64,000 bases of DNA from SB11 sp943370295 (GCA_943370295.1 CALRQL020000019.1:5680-69679), one strand, 5' to 3'; counted from the stretch's first letter, positions 52,392-60,782 are shown. Notes: a model not told the origin generated them from the letters alone. Made by a program: numbers and translations.

Positions 52392-53303
52392 TTATTTAGG
52401 GCTTTCTTTAGCTTTGATTTCCAGTTGTTTAATTAATTCCTGCATTGGTGTTTTTTCGTGCGATGTAGGGAACTGTTGGAACAGATTTTTCACCGAAAGT
52501 AGGTCAGTTTTTAGTCTAAACATGGACACCCTGTGCAAAGTTTTGGCCATCTTGTAAATCGGTGAGTTACTCATTTTAAGATTTCCTGCCTCATCGAACG
52601 GCAATTCTTTGTCAAGTATCACATGAATGAACTTTGCTGTTTGGGTTAAGTCAGTTCGCGAAAAATCTACCCCTAACGCCCCTAACATATTTATCAAAGC
52701 AATTACCCGACGACGTAAAGTAAACTCAGACGGTTTTGCATCATTCAATGGCACTACCAAATCAAGTTTATCAACTATTTGTTTGTTAGCCTCGGCCTTG
52801 CTTTGTTTTTGGGGCAGGATGTCAGGATAGATGTCCCGCTGCGCTACTCTTAAATGGTTGTTGTAAATGTGCGTCCTTTTCATCTTATCCCGGCTTAATA
52901 GAAACATCACCACATAATGCAGTTTATAAAACTGATACCGATAGGTTACAATAGTTACCCGATTATCGGGGTGACCGACTTTAATTTGTTTAAGGTTCAT
53001 CCGTACACCTAATATCGAATTGTATTTCACCTGCGGCTTGGCCACATTATCGAGTTGGGGCAATTGGTCGGCATTGTTCTCCAGCAACTTTTCCAATCTT
53101 TCATTAACGGCTTTGCGCTTTTCGTCAGTAGGGTCGGTAATCATTTCAAAGATGCTGAAGAAGTCATCGGGGTAACCGTGTGTCGGGGGAGGTTGCGAAG
53201 GATTGTTCTTTCCTCTGTTGAGTGGTTCGTTCCTGTAATACTGTAAATAATGGTTGAAATGGGCGTGCATCACCTCCACAAAGATGTTGTTGCGTAAATT
53301 CAT
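52392..53303 (-). CDS. Element protein of unknown function, 303 residues
   Basis: The protein starts MNLRNNIFVEVMHAHFNHYL and has a Pro-rich loop (NNPSQPPPTHGYPDD), then mostly helices with many Lys, Asp and hydrophobic residues (VTYRYQFYKLHYVVMFLLSR, LRRRVIALINMLGALGVDFS). I recognise no domain or catalytic motif. Its place at the head of the block of small DNA-binding genes, directly upstream of the repeat cluster, suggests a role in replication, partition or regulation of the element. Confidence 0.6.
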   Translation of the reverse strand: MNLRNNIFVEVMHAHFNHYLQYYRNEPLNRGKNNPSQPPPTHGYPDDFFSIFEMITDPTDEKRKAVNERLEKLLENNADQLPQLDNVAKPQVKYNSILGVRMNLKQIKVGHPDNRVTIVTYRYQFYKLHYVVMFLLSRDKMKRTHIYNNHLRVAQRDIYPDILPQKQSKAEANKQIVDKLDLVVPLNDAKPSEFTLRRRVIALINMLGALGVDFSRTDLTQTAKFIHVILDKELPFDEAGNLKMSNSPIYKMAKTLHRVSMFRLKTDLLSVKNLFQQFPTSHEKTPMQELIKQLEIKAKESPK

Positions 53304-53698
53304 AGTTCTATTCCTCTCCTAAAAATGTGTGTGAAATGTGAAACAACAAACGGTGTTTAATCCATGATTATTTCACATTTAAATGAAAGAAGATGTAAAA
53401 AGTGCAAACTAACTACATCTTTGCGATAAAGCCAATGATTTAGGATAGTATGGGGTGTTTAGTGTCAACCTTTCTAAAAAAACAACCCGTTGTTGGAGGT
53501 GAATTTTTGGATTATATCTCTAACTAAATTAGTTTATATAGGAGTTTAGATTTTGACAAGGGTATTACGATGTAAAACATTGCATTACCACAAATTAAAA
53601 ATATGTTATTCTTTAAAAACAGAATCTGGTAGGATTTATAAAATAATTCGGATAAAACAAACTTTGGTGATGTTTGTTTACTTCGGAAACAATTATCA
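53304..53698. other. Divergent intergenic region, no gene seen
   Basis: This 395-base AT-rich gap lies between the divergent 303-residue gene and the serine hydrolase gene, so it should hold both promoters. It contains one variant of the element palindrome (AAACAACCCGTTGTTG at 53480-53495). No clear TAnnTTTG box was found. Confidence 0.5.
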
Positions 53699-55093
53699 AT
53701 GAAGAAAATCTCATATTTGGTTGTGTTCCTTTTTTATTTCGCAAACATCTTTGCACAACAACCGCCAGCTGCAATAGAAAATGGTTTAAACGCAATTTTT
53801 CAGGCTGATGCATTGCAAAACAAAGGCCTTGTTCCCGGACAAGTAATTAGGATAGAAAAAAGAGGTGAGTGGGTATATGAAAGTGCAGCAGGATTGGCCA
53901 GAGTGAATTCAGAGGATAGTGCGCTCCCTCAGATGAAATTTAAAATTGCAAGCATTACAAAGGTATTTACATCGGTAGCCATTTTTAAATTAATTCAAAG
54001 CGGGCTTGTAGATTTTAATTCTCCTATTGGTAATTATTTGCCAAACTCAGTAGTTCAAAATTTTGATGACTATCAAAATATTAGGATAAAGAACTTACTA
54101 AGCCACACTTCAGGCATCAGAGAACCCCAAGCTGATTTTCAGGGTAGGTTGAATTACTGGATTTTCAAGAAGCCTTTTGAGGATATACCGATTGACTCTC
54201 TCTTATTTTGGAGTTACGGTAACCCAGTTGGTGTAGGAAACTATCAATACAGTAATGCAAACTTTTATGTATTGGCAGAAATCATAAGGTCAGTTAGTGG
54301 TAAAACTTACGAACAGTTTATCACAGATAGTATCATCATCCCCTTGGGACTAACAAATACTGAGTTTACCAAGAACCCCTCAGGCAGCTTTATGAATGGT
54401 TATCTTAAAGGCACTTTTTATGCAACAGGGAATGTACCGGATGGATTGAACCCAGACTCTTTGTATGATTTTACCCAAGCAAGTAATTCATGGGGTTATG
54501 GGGCTGCTGATTTGTGGTCAAACACGGTGGATTTAATAACATTCAATAAAGCACTTTTTAGCGGTCAGTTAATCCAACAAAAATGGGTAGATACCATGAA
54601 GAAAGTTGTTACTATAAGCGGCGATATGGGTTCATACGGGTATGGTATGATACAATTTAACAGCTTTAACAATGGCCCTGTATATGGATATGGACACACA
54701 GGTTCGGCTTTTGGATATGGGTCTATGAATTGTTTTATACCCAGCCTGAACATTTATATGGCTTCTGCGGGAAACTATATGAAGGTTGGCCAAGAGTTTT
54801 TACAGCGAGACATCTACAATTTCTTAAACAACAATGTCATAAAAAGTATCAATGAACCGTTGGACGAAAGTTATTTTTCTGTCTATCCTAATCCAACCAC
54901 CAATAACCTTTATATACAAACAACAGCACAAGAATACACTATTTCCATAGTTGGTATGTTAGGTAATCAAATCTATATCGGCAAAAATGAGACTCGGGTG
55001 GATTTGATGAATATACCTAAGGGCATTTATATCGTTAAGTTGCAAAACCTAAACACAAACATCGTAAGCACTAAGAAAGTTGTGGTAAAATAG
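53699..55093 (+). CDS. Secreted serine hydrolase (beta-lactamase/class C PBP family) with T9SS sorting domain
   Basis: The 464 residues start with signal peptide MKKISYLVVFLFYFANIFAQ. The catalytic domain (about 25-380) carries the SxxK motif SITK in FKIASITKVFTSVAIFK (near residue 85) and the YxN motif YSN in YQYSNANFYVL (near 182). GHTGSAFGYGS near 332 stands for the third (HxG) motif. Family members are esterases, D-aminopeptidases or penicillin-binding proteins. From about 395 comes a T9SS type A domain (VYPNPTTNNLYI ... GIYIVKLQ ... KVVVK). It is the only plus-strand gene in this part of the element and looks like cargo. Confidence 0.88.
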   Translation: MKKISYLVVFLFYFANIFAQQPPAAIENGLNAIFQADALQNKGLVPGQVIRIEKRGEWVYESAAGLARVNSEDSALPQMKFKIASITKVFTSVAIFKLIQSGLVDFNSPIGNYLPNSVVQNFDDYQNIRIKNLLSHTSGIREPQADFQGRLNYWIFKKPFEDIPIDSLLFWSYGNPVGVGNYQYSNANFYVLAEIIRSVSGKTYEQFITDSIIIPLGLTNTEFTKNPSGSFMNGYLKGTFYATGNVPDGLNPDSLYDFTQASNSWGYGAADLWSNTVDLITFNKALFSGQLIQQKWVDTMKKVVTISGDMGSYGYGMIQFNSFNNGPVYGYGHTGSAFGYGSMNCFIPSLNIYMASAGNYMKVGQEFLQRDIYNFLNNNVIKSINEPLDESYFSVYPNPTTNNLYIQTTAQEYTISIVGMLGNQIYIGKNETRVDLMNIPKGIYIVKLQNLNTNIVSTKKVVVK

Positions 55094-55398
55094 CACATCA
55101 TATTTGCCTTATAGTCATTTTATGAAGCACTAAGGGTTTACGGAGCAAAAGAAGGATACTGAAAAACAACACGTTGTTGCAAATATGTTTTTATAATTTA
55201 ATGTTAATCAATTAGTTATGCCAATCCCAAAAAACACGGCGTTGAAAAATCTTCAACACCCTGTTTTTACAAGTATTTCATTAGTAGTTAGTTAATTTTT
55301 ATGAAAAACACCGTGTTTTTTTATTTATTAAGTAATTACTTCATTGTTAGTTGTTTACGTGTTTTTTGATTGCAACAACACGTTGTTGCAACATTAGG
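55094..55398. other. Gap between serine hydrolase and integrase with several palindromes
   Basis: Two copies of the element palindrome lie here (55164-55179, and the extended TGCAACAACACGTTGTTGCA at 55371-55390). GTTGAA-N5-TTCAAC lies near 55240, and AAAAACAC-C-GTGTTTTT, followed by more T residues, near 55304. The last could terminate the serine hydrolase transcript. No gene is seen. Confidence 0.55.
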
Positions 55399-56634
55399 TT
55401 AGCCTACTAATAGCTTAGACACTTCGTCCAATTCATCGTTTTTGAAACTATCCAAATACACTTGGGTCATCCGTTCAGTAGAGTGCCCTAACATATTTTG
55501 GATTTTGGCAGTGGCTACATCTTTCCGTAACAGTTGTGTAGCAAACGTATGCCTTGCCATATAAAAGGTTACTTTCTCCCCAAGCGCCAGTTCGTCAGCA
55601 ATGATTTTGAGGTATTTATTGGTGAGCGATAGTTTTCGTTCGATGCGGTGGGTAGCCTTTGAAGGGGTATTATACTTCACAGGGTCGAGGATGGGAAAAA
55701 TATAATCCTCGGCAGGAGGGATAACATTCTCTCCGTATTTAAGTTGTTTATAATACTCCACTACCTTTAAGGCAGGTTCTAACAGCAATATGTTGTATAG
55801 CTTTCCTGTTTTTGCTCGGCTATAAACCAACCTACCGTTATAGATGTCTTTCCATTGTAGTTTGGCCATATCGGTAAAATTGATGCCCCAACAATAGTAA
55901 GAAAAGGTAAAGTAGTTAATGGTGTGGTGTTTTATCGAACCTGTTTCCGCTTGATAGTTTAGTAAAGTCTCTAATTTGGTTTTATCAAGGGAGCGGTGTT
56001 GGTACTCAGGGCGTATATGACTCAGGCTGTATTCTAAAAACGGGTTGTTATTCTTTTTAACTACTCTCTCAAGGATAGCTTTACCAAAAAGAGCCTGTAG
56101 TTTATTCAGCATCACTTTGATGTATGAATTTTTAAACCCGTTGGCTTTTAAATACTGTTCGTATTTCACTAAAAAGGCAAGGTCAATATCTGAAAAGGTT
56201 AACAGTTGGTTGTTGTTGGTAAAGCGTAGTATTGAGTTCTTAATACTGCGGTAAGTACCTCTTGTGCCGATGCGCCCCTGTTCTTTTAGTTCTGCAAGCA
56301 GTTTATCGCAAAACTGAACAAAGGTCATTGAGGGCTTATTATCCTTTATTATCTCTCGAACGGTTCCGGCAGAAAACCCTTTCTTTTGGCGTTGGAGTTC
56401 GAGTAGTTCTGTTTGGGCATCCAACAAGCGTTGGCTTAAATAAATGTTTAGTTCAGAATGTAAGGGGTGTTTCTTATTGGTAAGCCCCAAAGCTGCGTCC
56501 CATTGGGATACTTTTGCTGTCTTTCCTGTGAAGATAAACTTAGACTTGCGGTTGACTGTTACCCTGATTACAATCGGATGGGTACCGTCGGCTAATGTTT
56601 TTGACGTTCTGAGTAGTAATTTTATAGTCGCCAT
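55399..56634 (-). CDS. Tyrosine recombinase (integrase) of the element
   Basis: The 411-residue protein is a Bacteroidota-type site-specific integrase with three parts. The arm-binding N-terminus (MATIKLLLRTSKTLADGTHP and on to about 95) is followed by the SAM-like core-binding domain (about 102-205) and the catalytic domain. In the catalytic domain Lys275 (RAKTGK), Arg361 (MARHTFATQ), His384 (LGHSTERMT) and the nucleophile Tyr393 (QVYLDS) are present. The first catalytic Arg, expected in the FSxYCRGxxFxD motif, is Trp249 (YYCWGINFTD), and the HxxR His is Tyr358. It is the last gene before the right border, as expected for the enzyme that inserted the element. Confidence 0.93.
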   Translation of the reverse strand: MATIKLLLRTSKTLADGTHPIVIRVTVNRKSKFIFTGKTAKVSQWDAALGLTNKKHPLHSELNIYLSQRLLDAQTELLELQRQKKGFSAGTVREIIKDNKPSMTFVQFCDKLLAELKEQGRIGTRGTYRSIKNSILRFTNNNQLLTFSDIDLAFLVKYEQYLKANGFKNSYIKVMLNKLQALFGKAILERVVKKNNNPFLEYSLSHIRPEYQHRSLDKTKLETLLNYQAETGSIKHHTINYFTFSYYCWGINFTDMAKLQWKDIYNGRLVYSRAKTGKLYNILLLEPALKVVEYYKQLKYGENVIPPAEDYIFPILDPVKYNTPSKATHRIERKLSLTNKYLKIIADELALGEKVTFYMARHTFATQLLRKDVATAKIQNMLGHSTERMTQVYLDSFKNDELDEVSKLLVG

Positions 56635-56651
56635 AGTTTGTTATCAACCCC

Positions 56652-56678
56652 ATGTTGTACCCCTAATCGGTACAACAT
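56652..56678. other. Inverted repeat with 7-base centre upstream of the integrase
   Basis: ATGTTGTACC (56652-56661) and GGTACAACAT (56669-56678) are exact complements separated by 7 bases. This is the geometry of a tyrosine-recombinase core or an autoregulatory operator. It lies 18 bases upstream of the integrase start. Confidence 0.55.
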
Positions 56679-56690
56679 AGGTACAACAAA
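56669..56690. repeat. Right subterminal 22-bp repeat
   Basis: GGTACAACATAGGTACAACA and two further A residues match 23823-23844 at 20 of 22 positions, same orientation. Two GGTACAACA strings stand 11 bases apart. The left half doubles as one arm of the inverted repeat at 56652-56678. Confidence 0.6.
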
Positions 56691-56794
56691 CATAACAAAA
56701 TATGGCAAAAAGTAACAAATAGAAAAGACAAGTAATCGACGAAACGTCAGTAATAACAGGTTATAACAAAAGTTAACAAATAAATACTAAGCTT

Positions 56795-56818
56795 CTGAAA
56801 CAAGTTCAGCAGGACGGA
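56795..56818. other. Predicted right attachment core (attR) and right half of the split REP
   Basis: CTGAAACAAGTTC (56795-56807) repeats the left core, and AGCAGGACGG follows. That is the REP ending that is missing at the left border. The REP ends 1 base before the stop codon of the acetyltransferase gene. Confidence 0.7.
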
Positions 56819-57271
56819 TTAGTGCCCTATTACAGTACACCAATCCTTTACCATTTTGAAATGGGGAATGGTTACTTCAATAAAGGGGTGTCCGATGATT
56901 TCGTAGCCCAAATCAAGGTAAAACTGAGCGGCAGTATCACGGGCGTGCAACTCAATGCGGCAATACCCGTTATCAACGGCGTAAATCTCAGCGTTCGAAA
57001 CCAGCTGCTGCCCTATACCTTGGCGCTGCATTTCAGGCTCAACAGCCACTTGACGCATCTTTAGGGTATTATCATCAATTACTACGTATGAAAGACAAGC
57101 CACAAGTTGTCCCTCGCTGTATGCAGCCATGTGTATCTGATTGGCCTCAGCAGCAAGTTCGGCTTCAGTAAAAGCCAAGCCCAACGGCTGGCGCAACACA
57201 CGGTCGCGCAAATCCACAAGTTCCCTGTACTCAGGTGTGTTGTGTTCTATTGTTTTAAAAGTAAGTTTCAA
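56819..57271 (-). CDS. GNAT family N-acetyltransferase
   Basis: The 150-residue protein has the GNAT acetyl-CoA site QRQGIGQQL near residues 83-91, after the strand TLKMRQVAVEPE. The C-terminal part AAQFYLDLGYEIIGHPFIEV is the usual strand-helix. The group (ElaA/YjcF-like, with MKLTFKTIEHNTPEY and LVDLRDRVLRQPLG) acetylates unknown substrates. The frame starts with TTG at 57271; no upstream ATG is available because the next gene ends at 57277. It is the first chromosomal gene right of the element. Confidence 0.82.
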   Translation of the reverse strand: MKLTFKTIEHNTPEYRELVDLRDRVLRQPLGLAFTEAELAAEANQIHMAAYSEGQLVACLSYVVIDDNTLKMRQVAVEPEMQRQGIGQQLVSNAEIYAVDNGYCRIELHARDTAAQFYLDLGYEIIGHPFIEVTIPHFKMVKDWCTVIGH

Positions 57272-57276
57272 AAAAG

Positions 57277-58305
57277 TTACTCGTTTGTAATCGCCTTCTT
57301 TTTCAAAGCAAGTATTGAAAAATCAGAATCCTCTTTGCGGATGGTATTGCTAAGATGTCCTAAGCCTGTTATTTCCATCTCCACCACATCATTGGCTTGC
57401 AACCATTGCGGTTTAAAATTCTGAGGGTCTAAACGCATTCCTGTTCCGTTTAGCTCTAAGAAACAACCCGTTCCTACAGTACCTGAACCAATCACATCAC
57501 CGGGCCATATATCAACGCCATAGGCGCAACGTTCAATAATCTCAGCAAACGTCCAATCCATGCTGCCTACACTGCCTTCAGAAACCAGCTCACCGTTTAC
57601 CCAGCACTTCATGTTCAGGTCGTAATTATTACCCACATGGCCTGCTTTGGCAGGTATTTTATACGGCTCCAATTCATCAGGAGTAACCAACCAAGGGCCT
57701 ATTACGGTGCTGAAATCTTTACCCTTTGCAGGGCCAAGGTTTAGCAACATTTCCTCCATTTGCAGGGTACGGGCACTCATATCGTTCATAATCATGTAAC
57801 CCGCGATGTATTGGTCGGCCTCTTCGGCTTTCACATTACGTCCGCGCTTACCAATTACGATCGCCGCTTCCAATTCAAAATCCAGCTTCTGAAAATGATC
57901 GGGCATACACCAAATATCACCAGGGCCTTGTATGGCGTTGTGATTAGTGAAATACATGATGGGGTACTCGTCAAACTCTTTAATCATCTCCACTCCCCTG
58001 TTTCGGCGTGCGGCCTCCACGTGCTGACGGAAGGCATAACCATCGCGGCAACTGGTGGGATTGGGAACGGGGGCCAGCAACGTGGCTTTATCAGCTTTTA
58101 TAGCAAACTCACTGTATTTGCCTTCGTTTACTATCAAACTGTTAATCTCTTTGGCACGCTCCATAGCACCGTCGCCTTTGCGCAGAAACTCAAGCATGGC
58201 ATCGGGCATCGTATGGTCGATACGTTGCAAAGGATATATATTTCCGTCGTGGAAGATGCCCAAATGGGCAGCATCGTTTTGTTGCTGGTAGGTAACTAAT
58301 TTCAT
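57277..58305 (-). CDS. Fumarylacetoacetate hydrolase family protein
   Basis: The 342-residue protein has the FAH fold: metal-binding Glu and Asp in FELEAAIVIGKRGRNV and YMIMNDMSART, and the GDVIGSGTVGTGC loop near 285-297. Members hydrolyse C-C bonds of fumarylacetoacetate or related beta-keto acids, or decarboxylate them, in aromatic amino-acid or catechol breakdown. The exact substrate is not clear. The N-terminus MKLVTYQQQNDAAHLGIFHD fits the family. Genes on the same strand follow closely (6 bases) and precede (33 bases), so it is part of a minus-strand run. Confidence 0.87.
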   Translation of the reverse strand: MKLVTYQQQNDAAHLGIFHDGNIYPLQRIDHTMPDAMLEFLRKGDGAMERAKEINSLIVNEGKYSEFAIKADKATLLAPVPNPTSCRDGYAFRQHVEAARRNRGVEMIKEFDEYPIMYFTNHNAIQGPGDIWCMPDHFQKLDFELEAAIVIGKRGRNVKAEEADQYIAGYMIMNDMSARTLQMEEMLLNLGPAKGKDFSTVIGPWLVTPDELEPYKIPAKAGHVGNNYDLNMKCWVNGELVSEGSVGSMDWTFAEIIERCAYGVDIWPGDVIGSGTVGTGCFLELNGTGMRLDPQNFKPQWLQANDVVEMEITGLGHLSNTIRKEDSDFSILALKKKAITNE

Positions 58306-58337
58306 TGTATCCAGTATCTGCGGTGTATTACCGGCAG

Positions 58338-59315
58338 TTAATTATTTGCCAAAAAATCTTTTAGTGAAATAATGTTTTCTATCTCCATTGGGTTTTGGCT
58401 GGTTTCATCAGCAATGAAAATAGACAACCAATCCATTTTATGGATGATAGAGAATATCATACGCAGGCTTAGGGTTTCAACCATTATATGCACCACGCGG
58501 TTATTTTCTTTTTCAAGCAGGCCGTTCACAAACTCAAAACGTTCAACTACGCGTTCATGGCTATTACTGTTCAACAATATAAAATTGGTATCCAGCTGAC
58601 CGTAGTACGACTCAATAACGTTGTGATTGGCTTCGGGTAATACGTTGCAAAACGCTTCTTTTTTGCTGTTCTCCTGCAATTGCTGGCAGGCACGAATGGC
58701 GGTAGCCTCTAAGGGGCCATCGGCAATTATTACATATTTGCTGTTTAGGTTGCGGTTAAATTTTTTCATAATGCCCATAGCAGCCTCTTGGTGCTCACCC
58801 TGATTTTGCAAGTTTTCAATACACTCGGCAAAATCGGCATCAATATCTTGGTTTAACAGTTCAGCAAATATTTTCAGCAAAAACCCGAACGAATACCCCA
58901 ACGCCATGCGGGGCTGAAAACCACCTGCAACGGTATAATAGGTTAATCCGTGTTCTTTGGCAAGTTCCATTAACTGCCCGCCGGCAGTAACTGCAAGCAT
59001 GGTGCAGCCCTTGTCTTTTCCCTGTTCAAAAACAGATAAGGTTTCTTCGGTATTGCCTGAGTATGAACAAAGTACCAATAAGGTTTTGTTATTTACATAC
59101 GCAGGAAGGTCATAATCCGATACTGTATCAACAGGAACAGGCATTTGAGCGGCAAAATATGACTTGGTTAATTTACCTCCAATGCCTGAACCTCCCAAGC
59201 CTGCAATTACAATGTTGCTGTAGTTGGCAGCTTTCAAACCATGGGGCTTGTAGTTTTCCAATACATACTCAAGCTGGGTGTAAAATGTTCTCAACGACTC
59301 GGGATGTGTGATCAT
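58338..59315 (-). CDS. SIS-domain sugar isomerase (phosphoglucose/phosphomannose isomerase type)
   Basis: The 325 residues hold two SIS folds. The first has IVIAGLGGSGIGGKLTKSYF (30-49) and LVLCSYSGNTEETLSVFEQ, the phosphate-binding Ser-rich loop. The second half has EANHNVIESYYG, typical of the bifunctional phosphoglucose/phosphomannose isomerases that interconvert glucose-6-P or mannose-6-P with fructose-6-P. The start MITHPESLRTFYTQLEYVL is plausible. It lies 67 bases after lpd, on the same strand. Confidence 0.85.
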   Translation of the reverse strand: MITHPESLRTFYTQLEYVLENYKPHGLKAANYSNIVIAGLGGSGIGGKLTKSYFAAQMPVPVDTVSDYDLPAYVNNKTLLVLCSYSGNTEETLSVFEQGKDKGCTMLAVTAGGQLMELAKEHGLTYYTVAGGFQPRMALGYSFGFLLKIFAELLNQDIDADFAECIENLQNQGEHQEAAMGIMKKFNRNLNSKYVIIADGPLEATAIRACQQLQENSKKEAFCNVLPEANHNVIESYYGQLDTNFILLNSNSHERVVERFEFVNGLLEKENNRVVHIMVETLSLRMIFSIIHKMDWLSIFIADETSQNPMEIENIISLKDFLANN

Positions 59316-59381
59316 AACAGATTATAACTTATTGTTTTTGCAGATATACTAATTTTTCGGGCCAAATACCTAAAAATTTAC

Positions 59382-60782
59382 TTAGGAATTTAACGACCTG
59401 TTTGCAGTTGCAGCAAGGGCTGCCTCTTTAAACGCCTCTGAATAGGTAGGGTGTGCGTGGCTAATAATGCCTATGTCTTCAGCACTTGCCCTAAACTCCA
59501 TAGCTACCACAGCTTCGGCAATCATATCGGCTGCACGGGCGCCAATCATGTGCACACCAAGTATTTCGTCGGTTTGTTCGTCGGCCAATACTTTTACAAA
59601 ACCATCCAAATCAGCACTGGCACGGGCACGACCCAATGCGCGGAACTGGAATGAACCTGATTTGTATTTACGTCCGTTGCGTTTCAATTCTTCTTCGGTA
59701 TAACCCACAGCGGCTACTTCGGGCCATGTGTACACCACTCCGGGTATCAACAGGTAATTGATGTGTGGTTTTTGTCCGGCAATCTGTTCAGCCACATAAA
59801 CGCCTTCTTCTTCGGCTTTGTGGGCAAGCATGGCTCCGCGTATTACATCGCCTATTGCCCAAACGCCTTCAACAGCAGTTTTACAATGGTCGTCAACCGC
59901 AATGCGGCCACGCTCATCAGTTTTTAAACCAATGTTTTCTAAACCTAATCCGTCGGTATATGGGCGACGACCTACTGATACTAAGCAGTAATCACCTTTA
60001 AACTCAACCGCTGCACCATTTTTATCTTCAGCAGTAACGGTTACTTCATCACCATTTACAGTAGCACCTGTTACTTTGTGGCTCAGGTAAAAATCAAAGC
60101 CCAGTTTTTTAAGTACACGTTGCAATTCTTTGCCCAAGGCTTTATCCATGGTAGGGATAATACCATCGGCATATTCAACCACAGAAACTTTAGTTCCTAA
60201 GCGTGCATACACACTACCCAATTCAAGGCCAATAACACCACCCCCAATTACTACAAGGCTCTTAGGCACTTCTTTCAATTCTAAAGCTTCGGTAGAGGTG
60301 ATGATACGTTTTTTATCAATCACTACCGTTGGCAATGATGAAGGCTTTGAGCCGGTTGCAATGATTGTATTTTTGGTAGTGATGGTTTTTTCGCCATCCT
60401 TACCGCTGATTTTTACAGTGTTTTTGTCAACAAAAAAACCCAACCCTTCATACACATCAATCTTGTTCTTTTTCATCAGGTAAGCAATACCATCGGTATT
60501 ACCTTTCACCACGTCGCGTTTGCGGGCAATCATTTGCTCCATATTCACCTTAAGGTTACTTAGCTCAATACCGTGAGTTGCAAATGATTTTTCGGCATTG
60601 TGGTAATGCTCTGATGAATCAAGCAACGCCTTTGATGGTATACAGCCTACATTTAGGCAGGTACCGCCAAGGGTAGGGTATTTTTCGATAATAGCTGTTT
60701 TAAAGCCTAATTGTGCAGCACGGATAGCTGCAATATATCCTCCGGGGCCTGAACCGATTACGGTTACATCGTATTGCGACAT
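59382..60782 (-). CDS. lpdA: Dihydrolipoyl dehydrogenase (E3)
   Basis: E3 re-oxidises dihydrolipoamide of pyruvate, 2-oxoglutarate and branched-chain dehydrogenase complexes, passing electrons through FAD to NAD. The 466 residues show the FAD-binding GSGPGGYIAAIRAAQLG (11-27), the redox pair in CLNVGCIPSK (Cys43, Cys48), the NAD-binding VIGGGVIGLELGSVYARLG, and the C-terminal active-site HAHPTYSEAF with His and Glu. The length is normal. It is divergent from the large surface protein gene, with 164 bases between. Confidence 0.95.
   Translation of the reverse strand: MSQYDVTVIGSGPGGYIAAIRAAQLGFKTAIIEKYPTLGGTCLNVGCIPSKALLDSSEHYHNAEKSFATHGIELSNLKVNMEQMIARKRDVVKGNTDGIAYLMKKNKIDVYEGLGFFVDKNTVKISGKDGEKTITTKNTIIATGSKPSSLPTVVIDKKRIITSTEALELKEVPKSLVVIGGGVIGLELGSVYARLGTKVSVVEYADGIIPTMDKALGKELQRVLKKLGFDFYLSHKVTGATVNGDEVTVTAEDKNGAAVEFKGDYCLVSVGRRPYTDGLGLENIGLKTDERGRIAVDDHCKTAVEGVWAIGDVIRGAMLAHKAEEEGVYVAEQIAGQKPHINYLLIPGVVYTWPEVAAVGYTEEELKRNGRKYKSGSFQFRALGRARASADLDGFVKVLADEQTDEILGVHMIGARAADMIAEAVVAMEFRASAEDIGIISHAHPTYSEAFKEAALAATANRSLNS

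Larger units (their letters stand above)
24570..55388. repeat. Element-wide 16-bp palindrome, CAACAAC-AC/GT-GTTGTTG, about eleven copies
   Basis: Copies lie at 24570-24585, 29951-29966, 30334-30349, 49317-49332, 49619-49634, 49969-49984, 50816-50831, 51256-51271, 53480-53495, 55164-55179 and 55373-55388; a 14-of-16 variant lies at 41003-41018. Six are perfect and five have one or two changes. Several extend symmetrically to 18 or 20 bases. Copies fall in genes in different reading frames (encoding NQQRVV, NNVLL or NNTLL) as well as in gaps, so the DNA itself is conserved. I found none outside the element in the window. Confidence 0.8.
23730..56807. mobile_element. Integrated element of about 33 kb carrying CRISPR-Cas type I-B and a tyrosine recombinase
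   Basis: Both ends carry the 13-bp direct repeat CTGAAACAAGTTC (23730-23742 and 56795-56807). Left flank plus repeat plus right flank restores an intact REP unit like that at 18.3 kb, so the interval behaves as an insertion into a REP palindrome. A tyrosine recombinase gene sits just inside the right end, subterminal 22-bp repeats occur at both ends, and a 16-bp palindrome is confined to the interval. Base composition is visibly richer in A+T than in the flanks. No relaxase, conjugation or capsid gene is recognised, so the means of transfer between cells is unknown. Mobility today is inferred, not shown. Confidence 0.75.

Noticed and set aside
23823..56690. The 22-bp repeats as the true ends of the element
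   Set aside because: They differ at two positions and the flanks do not reconstruct anything, whereas the outer 13-bp repeats rebuild an intact REP. The 22-bp repeats are kept as probable binding sites.
23730..56807. Prophage or conjugative element identity for the 33-kb interval
   Set aside because: No capsid, terminase, portal, relaxase, coupling protein or mating-pair gene could be recognised; only integrase, HTH and replication-like genes are seen.
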